Assembly (NCBI GenBank): GCA_036939975.1
Contig: JALLPB010001084.1
Span: 1 to 11,292, forward strand
Direction: 5' to 3'
DNA: 11,292 nucleotides
DNA from: Cyclostephanos tholiformis
Taxonomy: Eukaryota; Bacillariophyta; Thalassiosirophyceae; Thalassiosirales; Thalassiosiraceae
A program made the translations under genes and the position numbers. Position 1 is the stretch's first letter; each line of letters opens with the position of its first letter. This document shows positions 1-8,184 of the stretch, piece after piece. The notes beneath the pieces were generated by a model. That model saw only the letters and a program-made list of their open reading frames with translations. It was not told the DNA's origin and made no database searches.

Positions 1-476
1 AAAGATATTTATGTTTGTCCTTGGGGATGAAGAGCCGCAGGCCCTATCGGCTTGTCAAGTTTTAAAACAAATTAAATTAGGTAATTTTGGGAACGCTCCA
101 TTGTTGCGCTTGAATTGGGTGGGAACAGGTCTGGGGGTGCTTGGGGAAATTCGAACATCGGACGATTCGCTCCGGCGATTCCGAGCAGTGACAATATTCG
201 AGGCCATCCTCTGCCCAAAAATTTACCATCGCGGCGGCTGCGGTGTCGGGTGATGCAATACGTCGTCGTCGTCGTCGTCCGTCCCGTCCAAGGTGGGGAC
301 GAAGACGAATGCGAAATCGATCATCGATAGGGACAGAATCGAGCGCATGCGTACAAAAAGGCAAACTCAGAAGGCCAGACGCAGAGAGAAGAGGGACGCG
401 AGGGAAGCGGCGGGAGCGGCGGCAGTCGCCGTCGCGCATTCAAATAATTGAGGACTTCCATTTTTTCCAATAAAAA
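1..476. other. Upstream region of the PPR gene, no supported gene
   Basis: No recognisable gene was found in these 476 bases. Short open frames exist on both strands, but their translations are arginine- and proline-rich, overlap each other and match no family I recognise. The region should contain the promoter and 5' leader of the PPR gene that starts at 477. Base composition becomes GC-rich and CpG-rich from about 220 onward, like the 5' part of that gene. The last ~40 bases before the start codon are A/T-rich and end in an A-run that gives a favourable start context. Confidence 0.5.
261..278. repeat. (CGT)6 microsatellite
   Basis: Six perfect CGT units lie in the putative promoter or leader of the PPR gene. 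The motif matches the CG-rich trinucleotide runs inside the low-complexity part of the phosphatase gene, so it appears to be a general feature of this genome. Confidence 0.85.
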
Positions 477-3290
477 ATGGCGATGCTAGCGTTGAGGTTA
501 CTGTGGATTCTCCCATGTATATTGTTCTCGATCCGGGAGGGGGGATCGTTCGTCCCGACGACCATCGCATTTCCAATATCCTCGGCGAGTAATAGAGACG
601 TTGTCGCGCCGTCGATGCAACTTCGCGCGACGGGAGACAATAACGACGCCGTCGGTCGTGGGGTGAATCGTCCATCATCGAGGGGGGGATCCCCTCCGAG
701 GCGAGTGCCGCAAAATAAGCGCACCGCCATGCGATGGGTCATCCAGGGGGTTGAGCGATGTCTGTCGAAGGAGGAGGAGGGAGGAATAGGAGGAGGAGCA
801 GGAGCAGCAGGAGGAGGAGGAGGAGGAGGAGGTTCCATGATTGGGGGGGGGAAATCGTACGGTAGGATCCTCGACGCGTCGTTAGTCGACGCCCTCTACC
901 TAATGGCGAATGCCAGCAAACAGAAGGACATCCTCGATGCCGAGAAGCGACTGGAGGTCCTGATGAAAAAACCTAGCGAATTCCCGATCGAGGTGAACGA
1001 GCGCGTTATCAAGGTAACCGCCATGGCCGGACTCGCTACCCTGTCGTCGTCCCTGTTGAATGAGGTCCTCGTGGAAGGGAGAGAAAACGCCGTCGTTCCG
1101 TCTCCGATGGCATATACCGCCGTCATGAACGCCCTGCGAAGGATCGGTAGGATCGATAGGATGGAGTCGACGCTTTCTAACCTGGCCGGTGCATGTAGGA
1201 GGGCGTCGCACATGAGGGGTGAGAGGATAGGCGTCGACGTGGTGGCATTCAATGCATACCTCGCCGCGCTTTGCGATGCCGCGGTGAACGAATCGCCATT
1301 CTCGTCGTCCGCCTCGGACGTCATCGACGATGACGAATTATCGGCGTTCAATTTCACCAGCCTTGCGACTTATTCGTCGACCACGTCGTCGTCCGAAAAA
1401 TACCTGTACAAGGCACTCAACCTGCTTAGGGACGACACCGCACGGCGGAAATTCGCCCTCGACACGGATCCAGACAAGTACTCGTACAACCAGGTATTAA
1501 ATGCCGCCGCGAAATGTTCGAAATCCGACGTCGACAACCGTATTGCCACGTCAATCATGACATCTTGCCTGAGGGGGATGAACGAGCGTGGGATTAAGGC
1601 CGACATACTAACGTACAATGCTAGATTACAAGCAGCGCTTGCCTCTGACGGCAAAGCGGCCGCTATTGAACTGTACAATCAAATCCTTTCGGACCCTAAC
1701 GTGGCGCCGGATCGATACACAATCAACTTCATGCTGAGGCCCTTCGTTATCGATAGAAGACTTGAGGAAATATGGGCCATGCTCAGCAATTTTTACGAGA
1801 AAAATGTTGAAAAGAACAACAATATGGTGTCTTCCGCATTCGAAGCCTTCTTGACTACAATGGTCGACATGGGCGAAATCGAGTTATCTCGAGACATCTT
1901 CCAAGCATTCTTCTTGAAAATGCCGAAAAAGCAGACCAAACGAATGCAATTGTCTAGAATGGTTCATGTGATGAACAGCGGTGATCAGCCACCGCAGAAT
2001 GCTGCCATGAGTGTGGTGGATTCCGTCAAAATGATGGCAAATTTGCAAACTTCTATTCAGCCCAATACCCTCCTTCCTCCAAAGACAAGGCACTTCAACA
2101 TTCTTCTGGGAGGCTACAGCAAGGCCTATCACTCTGTCTTATCGAAGGTTGGAAGATCGCTCAAACTCGTGTCCAACAAGGATGATCAATTGAAGGATAT
2201 GTGGAATGTCTCAAGTGTAACACTCCCCAATATACAGAATGCGTTTGAGCTTCTTGACATAATGCTACGTATCGGTGTGCCGCTTGATTCGTTCAGTGTC
2301 TCGTCTTTGATGGCTCTACCATATGCGACCCCCGAAAACATCACCTCCCTCCTGGTGCGCATCGAGCCCGAAATGATGGTCGAATTAAACCCCGCCGCGT
2401 ATCGTTCCATTTTAACTGCTTATGGGAAAGTCGGTGATCCTTCCTCTGCATTCTGGATGTTCGAGGAAATGACCCACAAATGTCGAAACCAAGCCAGAAA
2501 CGTTGAGAGCTGGAATTCAATATTGGGGGCACTTAAGAATGGGTGCAAGGAAAATGACAACGGCAACATTTTAGATATTATGAACTCCCATGCAGCGCGG
2601 GAACGGAGGAGCTTACAACGCCAAGGAAGCGAAGAGTCAGGGAGTCAGCTCATCTCTCTCGTGGATGGCGACACCTGCTTGGATGCATCCTTCAAAGTAT
2701 TGGACACGATGCGCAATGGAACCGTTTTGTCTGAGGGATTTGCAGCCCCAAAACCCAACTCTCAAACTTATTGCCTAGTTGCATCGGCACTCTCTGGATC
2801 TATAGCGTTAAAACCGAGCATAGACCTTGCCCTAACACTCTTTCGCAATGCGATGGAAGAAGGTGTGGCTGCGGACGGAAGATTCCTGAACGCTGTGTTA
2901 CGGTGCTTCGGCGATGACATAGAAGCCGCGCTTTCGGCATGGAAGCGCAACATTGGACCAGCTGCTGCTGGTTACGAACGCTCGAGCAAAAAACGTGGCG
3001 CGAACGTGCTGGCAGCCTACAATGGGCTTCTGCACGTTTGTGGACGTGCGATCCGCCCTGACATCGCAACTCGCATCGCCTACGCCATGAAGAAGTCTGG
3101 ATATGAGCCGACGGAAGTATCCCTAAATAGTTACCTTGCAGGGAAACGAATGGCATTGGATGGAAGTGACGGTGTCAAGAATATGGGCCTTAGTAATCAA
3201 TATGAATCAGCGCTGTCTCTCGAATGTACCAAGTATAATACCAAGGATAGGAGGCGTGAAAAAGACAAGAAAATCCGAATTATTTTGTGA
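477..3290 (+). CDS. Pentatricopeptide-repeat (PPR) protein, probably plastid-targeted
   Basis: This is a 937-residue protein of the PPR class. PPR proteins are helical-repeat RNA-binding proteins that act in plastids or mitochondria on RNA stability, processing or translation. The N-terminus has a hydrophobic core (about residues 3-17, LALRLLWILP) followed by GGSFVP at 22-27. This resembles the signal-peptide cleavage motif (ASA-FAP, Phe at +1) of diatom plastid precursors, with a Ser/Arg-rich, acid-poor stretch after it. A Gly/Glu run lies at about 99-125. PPR-like helical pairs with the usual Tyr-Asn start are visible near 335-372 (YSYNQVLNAAAKC), 378-412 (LTYNARLQAAL), 413-447, 640-675 (AAYRSILTAYGKVGD), 676-690, 762-806 and 847-885 (AAYNGLLHVCGR). 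Spacers separate them, which is common in algal PPR proteins. The start was chosen for its AAAAATGG context and immediate signal peptide. No DYW, E, SMR or LAGLIDADG domain is visible. The C-terminus is basic. PPR assignment is firm, plastid location is inferred, and the RNA target is unknown. Confidence 0.88.
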   Translation: MAMLALRLLWILPCILFSIREGGSFVPTTIAFPISSASNRDVVAPSMQLRATGDNNDAVGRGVNRPSSRGGSPPRRVPQNKRTAMRWVIQGVERCLSKEEEGGIGGGAGAAGGGGGGGGSMIGGGKSYGRILDASLVDALYLMANASKQKDILDAEKRLEVLMKKPSEFPIEVNERVIKVTAMAGLATLSSSLLNEVLVEGRENAVVPSPMAYTAVMNALRRIGRIDRMESTLSNLAGACRRASHMRGERIGVDVVAFNAYLAALCDAAVNESPFSSSASDVIDDDELSAFNFTSLATYSSTTSSSEKYLYKALNLLRDDTARRKFALDTDPDKYSYNQVLNAAAKCSKSDVDNRIATSIMTSCLRGMNERGIKADILTYNARLQAALASDGKAAAIELYNQILSDPNVAPDRYTINFMLRPFVIDRRLEEIWAMLSNFYEKNVEKNNNMVSSAFEAFLTTMVDMGEIELSRDIFQAFFLKMPKKQTKRMQLSRMVHVMNSGDQPPQNAAMSVVDSVKMMANLQTSIQPNTLLPPKTRHFNILLGGYSKAYHSVLSKVGRSLKLVSNKDDQLKDMWNVSSVTLPNIQNAFELLDIMLRIGVPLDSFSVSSLMALPYATPENITSLLVRIEPEMMVELNPAAYRSILTAYGKVGDPSSAFWMFEEMTHKCRNQARNVESWNSILGALKNGCKENDNGNILDIMNSHAARERRSLQRQGSEESGSQLISLVDGDTCLDASFKVLDTMRNGTVLSEGFAAPKPNSQTYCLVASALSGSIALKPSIDLALTLFRNAMEEGVAADGRFLNAVLRCFGDDIEAALSAWKRNIGPAAAGYERSSKKRGANVLAAYNGLLHVCGRAIRPDIATRIAYAMKKSGYEPTEVSLNSYLAGKRMALDGSDGVKNMGLSNQYESALSLECTKYNTKDRRREKDKKIRIIL
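769..832 (+). repeat. Imperfect (GGA)n tract encoding Gly/Glu run
   Basis: A purine-only GGA/GCA trinucleotide tract lies inside the PPR gene and encodes about 20 residues that are mostly Gly with Ala and Glu. It falls between the targeting region and the first helical repeats, so it probably forms a flexible linker. Its length is likely to vary between alleles. Confidence 0.8.
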
Positions 3291-3296
3291 GAAGTA

Positions 3297-3384
3297 ACGG
3301 CACAATTCCATCGTAATAATATTAAGGTTGTAATGAAATCACGGCACAATTCCATCATAATAATATTTGGTTGTAATAATTTTT
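3297..3384. repeat. Two-copy 44-bp tandem repeat in the PPR 3' UTR
   Basis: Copy 1 is 3297-3340 and copy 2 is 3341-3384. Both begin ACGGCACAATTCCATC and continue with a TAATAATATT core and GGTTGTAAT. They differ by a few substitutions and one single-base indel toward the 3' side. The repeat starts seven bases after the PPR stop codon, so it is probably transcribed as 3' UTR. Confidence 0.85.
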
Positions 3385-3399
3385 TAAGCATTGGCAAAT

Positions 3400-3457
3400 T
3401 TAATCGAAATACTTCCTACGATATTGAAAATATTCTCGCTTGGCATTCACACTTACA
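3400..3457 (-). pseudogene. Diverged copy of the 3' end of the ALPH phosphatase gene
   Basis: Bases 3404-3457 match 4342-4395, the last codons of the phosphatase gene, in the same orientation with 3 mismatches in 54. Alignment extends through the stop: the reading VSVNAKREYFQYRRK-Y-FD followed by TAA here corresponds to the same residues with His for Tyr followed by TGA in the gene. Of the four codon differences, three are synonymous (Ala, Lys and Asp codons) and one is His/Tyr. Upstream, this frame stays open without a Met to about 3606 but shows no further similarity to the phosphatase. Read as a fragment left by a duplication or by an insertion with target duplication. Confidence 0.8.
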
Positions 3458-3633
3458 TCGTACTTGATTTGTTTGAACAAACGCCGCGGAACAGCAGGCT
3501 GGATCAGATCATGTGGTTGTGGAGGGGTTGTTTCACAAAGAAGGCGGTACCGAGCGGCATGTGCGGGTCGCCTTGGTGTGACGAATCCGCATGCAAAGGC
3601 TGATTACGAAAAAAAGAGGCTCGGGCAAGGCTT

Positions 3634-4047
3634 ATGACTGCTACGGTCTGCACTAAGAAGCCTGATCCTTTGACAGAAGTAGCAACGCAAGATGCTGTTA
3701 GTGCGCCCCTCAACACCTTGAATTCGGCCAATCACGTCGTCAGGAATGCGAACCAGGACAAGGTTGTCTTTGTGAGTATCGATGTCACCAGCGAAAACAT
3801 CGATTCTAATAGCGGAATGCTAGGAAGGTTGGTTGTGGTGGAATTAGGTCATGCATCTTTGTCTTCGATTGGTATGGCCAATATTGTCAAGTCGGTTGTC
3901 TGCAACGGCATCACGCATTATCGAAATCCTACTGGCAAAGAAAGTCGGGCCAACTTCACATCAGATATGATCAAGCTCGTACCGATTGTATCGGGACAAG
4001 GAAGTCTGACCTTGGGATTCGGTTCTTGTTTGCCACAAAAACGATAG
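3634..4047 (+). CDS. Hypothetical protein, 137 residues
   Basis: This is an uninterrupted 137-codon ORF between the two convergent genes. I recognise no domain. There is no signal peptide, membrane segment or coiled coil. The central part (residues ~43-75, with VVFVSIDVTSENIDS and LGRLVVVELGHASL) could form beta strands. Codon use is mixed and not repetitive, unlike the low-complexity shadows elsewhere, so it may be a real gene, an exon, or part of a decayed element. The frame is open upstream to a TGA at 3601-3603. The next two stops in the same frame are at 4045 (its own TAG) and 4102, after which the frame opens again through the 47-residue ORF, so a spliced two-exon gene is conceivable but no consensus splice sites were seen. 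It lies wholly inside the 884-bp segment flanked by the 54-bp direct repeats. Expression is unproven. Confidence 0.35.
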   Translation: MTATVCTKKPDPLTEVATQDAVSAPLNTLNSANHVVRNANQDKVVFVSIDVTSENIDSNSGMLGRLVVVELGHASLSSIGMANIVKSVVCNGITHYRNPTGKESRANFTSDMIKLVPIVSGQGSLTLGFGSCLPQKR

Positions 4048-4161
4048 GCTTCCCCTCTGCTTTGTTTTAAAGCAGGAAAAATCGAGCAACTCGCTAGAGG
4101 TTGATGGCTACAAAGCATTATTCTAACTCCTTTCGTCGTTTCGACTTCATCGACAACGACG

Positions 4162-4305
4162 ATGAGGATTAGTAGCGACGAAGATGATGAGGAGTGTATC
4201 GTATATTTTAAAGTTTTTGCAGGACCGACGGTGTGTCTCGACGAGACAACAAAAACTACGACGGCCAACACCGTCCTGAGATCCTCACTTTTGAATAGTA
4301 AATAA
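4162..4305 (+). CDS. Small ORF with faint ubiquitin-like hairpin
   Basis: This is a 47-residue ORF starting MRISSDEDDEE. Residues ~15-26 (FKVFAGPTVCLD) follow the K-x-[LF]-x-G-x-T-[IV]-x-L-[DE] pattern of the first beta-hairpin of ubiquitin-like folds. A Thr-rich stretch follows and the ORF ends before a full ~75-residue domain could form. The frame is open upstream to a TGA at 4102-4104 and is the same frame as the 137-residue ORF. It ends 32 bases before the phosphatase stop codon on the other strand. It could be a truncated ubiquitin-like gene, an exon, or chance. The resemblance covers about 12 residues only. Confidence 0.2.
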   Translation: MRISSDEDDEECIVYFKVFAGPTVCLDETTKTTTANTVLRSSLLNSK

Positions 4306-4337
4306 CCATCGTAGCTACTTCGCTTGCCCCGATGATT

Positions 4338-7300
4338 TCAGTCGAAATGCTTCCTACGATATTGAAAATATTCTCGTTTCGCATTCACACTTACAAGGCG
4401 CCTTTCCGGTAAAATGCAGGCTGTCAGTTTTCCGCCATATACGCAGCCTGTGTCAAGTCCGATCGCGTGTTCGTATTGTTGCAGGCCTCTATCGGCATCG
4501 TGTCCAAAGAAAACAGTTTGAGGTCCGTCCCACAGCCTTGCCCATGGCCAGTTGTTGAAGAATTTAGACGTGACAGTACCATCCGGCAAGATGGAGCGCA
4601 TATTCATCATCAACCTTGGATTTTGCTTCGCCAGGCGAATGCCAGAAACAAAACCAGCATGCACAAAGAGTGCATTAAGATGTGAGCTGCTTATGAACCA
4701 CGGCAAACTATACATCCACTTAAGATCGGCAGTGCTTAGAGCAGAAGCGACGTGATAGTGTTCACTGCCAATCACAGGCGGATCTGCACCCGACTTAATT
4801 GCCTGGTGCCACCTTACAACCTCGAAGTCGTGATTACCACGCACACCTATTGCGCCGACTTCTCTGGCCATTTGCACGACAGACAAACTATCAGGCCCCT
4901 TGCACACCAAGTCCCCTAAGAACACAATTGTATCTCCTGGGTGGTAGTCGCATTTCTTTAACAACGCCTTCAGCTCATCTATGCAGCCATGAACATCTCC
5001 GATCGCAATGACTCGTGGCTGATTCTGCCTTGCTCTTTCAATTGCAGCATCAACAAAATATGGGCCAAGTTTTCCTTTGTAGGGAGAATTGGAGTAATTC
5101 AGCTCAGAGTAATCAAAGAAGACGCCACCATTCCCTCCTCCAAGCCACATATCGTCCTTCGCATGGAGAAAGTTACCATCCATCACGAGCGGCCTATCGT
5201 ATTCGTCCAAATTCATGTTGTCTGACTTTGTGTCATCGTCATCAGCATCGGCATCGTCTACGTACTCTTTTTCTTCTTCGTCTTCAATTTCAAACAGGAA
5301 TTCTTCCACTATACGATCTCGTATTTTTACCGGCCACCCCTTCTCCTCCCGTGCAGCACGAGCCAGCATCATGGCCATCTTTCCATCGTCCATTGCACTT
5401 GCCAGAGCACCATTCACCTCTTTTGCCGCTCGCTTGGCCTCGCCTACACCCATATGCTCCCGTGGGCATAATTGAAATTGTACGGTGATGTCGGTCGATC
5501 CCTCTTCCATGTCGACTAGCACGAGCTTGGCAACTTGCACGTCGAATCCCAATTCGTCAGCATTTATGGATAGACCGATACCTTCAAGCAGTACACGACG
5601 AAAGGCGCTGCTCTCGATTTCTGAACGGCTCACTCCCAGAGAAAATTTGAGCTCACCACCAAGCGTGAATGTGAGTCTGTCGTCGGAGTTCGTTCCTTCT
5701 CTATTCAAGGTGTCGCCCGCGCAGGAATCCCAGACGCTGACGGATTGCATGGGCCCAAGCGATTTTTCCGAGGATATGCCACTCCTCCCGCCGAGGCTGT
5801 CCCTTCTCTTCCTCTCGCTTTGCGTCTGCGCCCCGAAGCCCCTGGGCGCATCGAGCTCCCGTGAGTTGTAAATCACGGCTCGACCGTCGATGCCATCATC
5901 GTCGGCATCAGCGCAATCGTCGGCAGCATCAGGGAGCGAGATAGATCGTATCAGGACTTCAACGTCATTTTCGGAAATGGAAATGTCGTCTCCCTCACCT
6001 CCCGGCGCACGCTCTGACACGATACGTCGCAAATCTTCCGGGCAAATGCCCCACTTACACGTCACGGCGACAAAATTTTCGCAGAAGAGAGACAGGCTCT
6101 CATCCCCCACCTTCCCCGCCGAGTGCATGTGCATAAGCGGTCCAAAGTCAGGAGAATTGGTCGTTATAGCGCGCGCCCACAGCCTTGGATGCTTGCGGTA
6201 ATAGTTGAGCTCAACAAATCGCTGGGGCGGGTCAGCGTTGATCGGCTCGCCCCCGACGAGCATCTCCATCCCCCGACGAACCATCTTTCTCCCCGCCGTC
6301 GAACCGCCGGGGCCGCCGCCGGCCTTCGATGGCCTCGATCTGGACTTCCTGCTTCCCCGGGGAGACCTCGTTGTCGTGGTGGTTGTTGTGCCCTCATATG
6401 CGCCCTCAGACGAAGGCGACGATGACGATTCGCCGGGGGGGAACGAGACCCCCCCGACGCCGAGGCGGGGTTTATTTTTCGCCATCCCGTTTGTCGCCCC
6501 CCCCTCCTCAGACTTGATTTCACTGACCCCTCCCTCTCCCCTTGCTCCTCCAGGCAATCGCCGTCGCCGTCGTTGCATCCACAAGTCCAAACGACGCCTC
6601 TCCTCCCTTTCCTGCTCTACCATGGCCGCGAGCTCCCTCCGCACCGCCTCGGAAGAAGACAACGTCGTCGTCGGGATGACGACATCGTTCCCCTCATCCC
6701 TAATCCCCTCCTTCCCGACGATCCCCGCGCTCCTCGCGTCGAAGCCGGTAGCCCCCGCGGCGTTCCGGCGTATGCGTATCTTGTTCCCCGGCGTTGACAG
6801 ACTATCGCTCTGCTCGGCCGAGAATGGCAGCTCCTCGTCGTCTCGCTCGTCCAACATTCGGGTGGTAGGGTCCGGAAAATCCTCGTCGTCGATGTCGTCC
6901 TCGGTGTCATCGACGGACGAGTACGGAAAGTCGTCATCGTCGTCGTCGTTCGTGGTATTCCCACTCGTGGTCGTCGCCCACTTCTTGGTCGACGACGAGG
7001 ACGACACGAGCGATTGCGTGGATCGGTAGAATAGCTCCCGCACGGGCAACACGCCCTCGATCTCCGAGGACCACACCGATGACGATAGGAAGGACAGGTC
7101 CGACGACGAGGAGGGGGGGGCGCCACCGGCGGCGGGGGGGTAATACCCGAAGAATGACGACAGCGGCGGTCTTGTAGAAGACGACGAGGAGGACGACGAC
7201 GAGGAGAAGGGCGGGATGTAGGACGACGGTGACGACGGGGCGCGACCCCTTCTCCCTACGTCACCAATCCTCCCTCTCCCATCCCTCGCACTCGAAGACC

Positions 7301-7389
7301 CCATCGTCATCGACGATGGCGGCGATGACCAACGACTTCCTCCCTCGTCGATATCGCGATCGTCGGCCGTCCCGCTCCCCCTGCTCGAC

Positions 7390-7420
<31 letters not shown>

Positions 7421-8093
7421 CGCGCGGGATCGGCGGCGTGAGCAGTTTGGACGTACGCGACGGGACCTTTCTCATGCGCGCCTTCCTCCCGGAGATCGGG
7501 AGGTGTTGTTGTTGTTGTTGCTGTTGTTGTTGTTGTCGGTACGAGGACGACGACGACGACGACGAGAGCGGGGGGGATAGAACGACGTCCCTCACATTCC
7601 TGCCGCCGTTATCGGTCACTCCTTTCCCCCCCGCGTCACCGTCCTCGTCCTCATCCTCATAATCGTAATAGTAGTCGTCGTAGACGTCATCGTCATCGTC
7701 GTTAGACTTCGTCGTCTCCCATCGTCCGCCGACCGCCGCCATCCTTCGTGTCCCCCGCGCGTGGATGATGCGACGAAGACGACGACAACAACAACTGCGT
7801 CGACCGCATCGAGGCCCGCACGGCATGGCTTCGTCTTCGTACTCCCCCCCTCCCCTCGTATCCGCCACGGCGGCGATGGTTGCGGGGGGAGGAAGAGGAG
7901 AGAATACGAGGCCGGAAACGGCGACCATTCCACCCCTCCCCCCTCCTCCCCCCCCTCCTCCTCCCATCCGCGAGGTGATCGAATCCATACCCGCGTTATT
8001 TTTGCGCGTCAGGATGACTACGACTACGAGGAGCTTCGTCCTTATGGGGGGGGGACAGCGTTCCCGTCGTCTCCGACGTCTATCGGTTGCCAT
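4338..8093 (-). CDS. ApaH-like phosphatase (ALPH) with long low-complexity N-terminal region
   Basis: This is a 1251-codon ORF. Residues ~1025-1251 form a PPP-superfamily metallophosphatase: GDVHG at 1032-1036, GDLVCKGPDS at 1060-1069, GNHD at 1086-1089, VHAG at 1144-1147, FGHD near 1196-1199 and GLDTGCVYGG at 1212-1221. These supply the expected metal ligands. KGP in place of the DRG of PP1/PP2A is typical of bacterial-type ApaH and eukaryotic ALPH proteins. Known relatives include trypanosome ALPH1 (mRNA decapping) and yeast Ppn2 (endopolyphosphatase), so the substrate here is open. A conserved-looking segment lies at ~618-720 (RFVELNYYRKHPRLWARA). An unassigned alpha/beta module lies at ~805-930 (LTFTLGGELKFSLGVS to GWPVKIRDRIVEEF), followed by an acidic stretch to ~955. 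Residues 1-600 are homopolymeric Ser, Asp, Gln, Gly and Arg with no domain. Several other frames are also open there, so the true start may be downstream (Met36, Met56 or later). No intron is evident. Confidence 0.85.
6890..7720 (-). repeat. Cluster of CG-rich trinucleotide repeats in the ALPH N-terminal region
   Basis: Imperfect CGA/CGT/GAC/CAT trinucleotide runs encode poly-Ser (for example 7383-7418 and 7176-7205) and poly-Asp (near 6935-6950 and 7660-7710) in the phosphatase frame. The same DNA reads as poly-Asp, poly-Ser, poly-Val or poly-Arg in other frames, which explains the several long overlapping open frames here. This weakens the case that every residue of the N-terminal half is translated. 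Confidence 0.8.
7504..7536 (-). repeat. CAA/CAG repeat encoding poly-glutamine
   Basis: On the minus strand this is an (ACA)n run with a single CAG interruption. It encodes ten consecutive Gln at residues ~187-196 of the phosphatase ORF, directly after a run of nine Ser. It is likely to be length-polymorphic. Confidence 0.9.
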
Positions 8094-8158
8094 CGTTTCG
8101 ATAATAAATATTATTGTATGCCGCGTCGTGTCCCCTCCCCTTCTTCTTTTTTCTTTTC

Positions 8159-8170
8159 TCCATATATTTT
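8159..8170 (-). promoter_or_regulatory. TATA-like element upstream of ALPH
   Basis: The minus strand reads AAAATATATGGA about 70 bases upstream of the phosphatase start codon, within an AT-rich, otherwise pyrimidine-rich stretch. Its position suits a core promoter if the leader is short, but no initiator or transcript evidence can be seen, and the real start codon may lie downstream. Confidence 0.25.
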
Positions 8171-8184
8171 ATCGTATTTTTACT

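Larger units (their letters stand above)
3458..4341. other. 884-bp segment flanked by 54-bp direct repeats
   Basis: The segment between the duplicated phosphatase tails holds the 137- and 47-residue ORFs. Its ends show no terminal inverted repeat that I can see. The arrangement fits an insertion that duplicated about 54 bp of the gene end, or a patchwork duplication. Either way the current phosphatase 3' UTR would lie in this segment. Confidence 0.4.

Noticed and set aside
77..439. 120-codon minus-strand frame upstream of the PPR gene
   Set aside because: Arg-rich, no recognisable domain, and overlapped by other open frames on both strands. A divergent gene here cannot be supported.
4392..4399. 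GTAAGT on the minus strand at the inner edge of the duplicated block, as a splice donor
   Set aside because: In the phosphatase it encodes Val-Ser within a conserved C-terminal reading (RRLVSVNAK), and reading through gives a normal ending. Splicing is not needed.
6205..7029. 274-codon open frame on the plus strand inside the phosphatase gene
   Set aside because: It is antisense to the phosphatase ORF, low in complexity (poly-Ser, poly-Val, Pro-rich), and its openness follows from the CG-rich trinucleotide repeats. No domain is recognisable.
7200..7720. CRISPR-like or satellite array from the repeated CGA/CGT blocks
   Set aside because: The blocks are irregular trinucleotide runs without constant repeats and spacers, in frame with amino-acid homopolymers.
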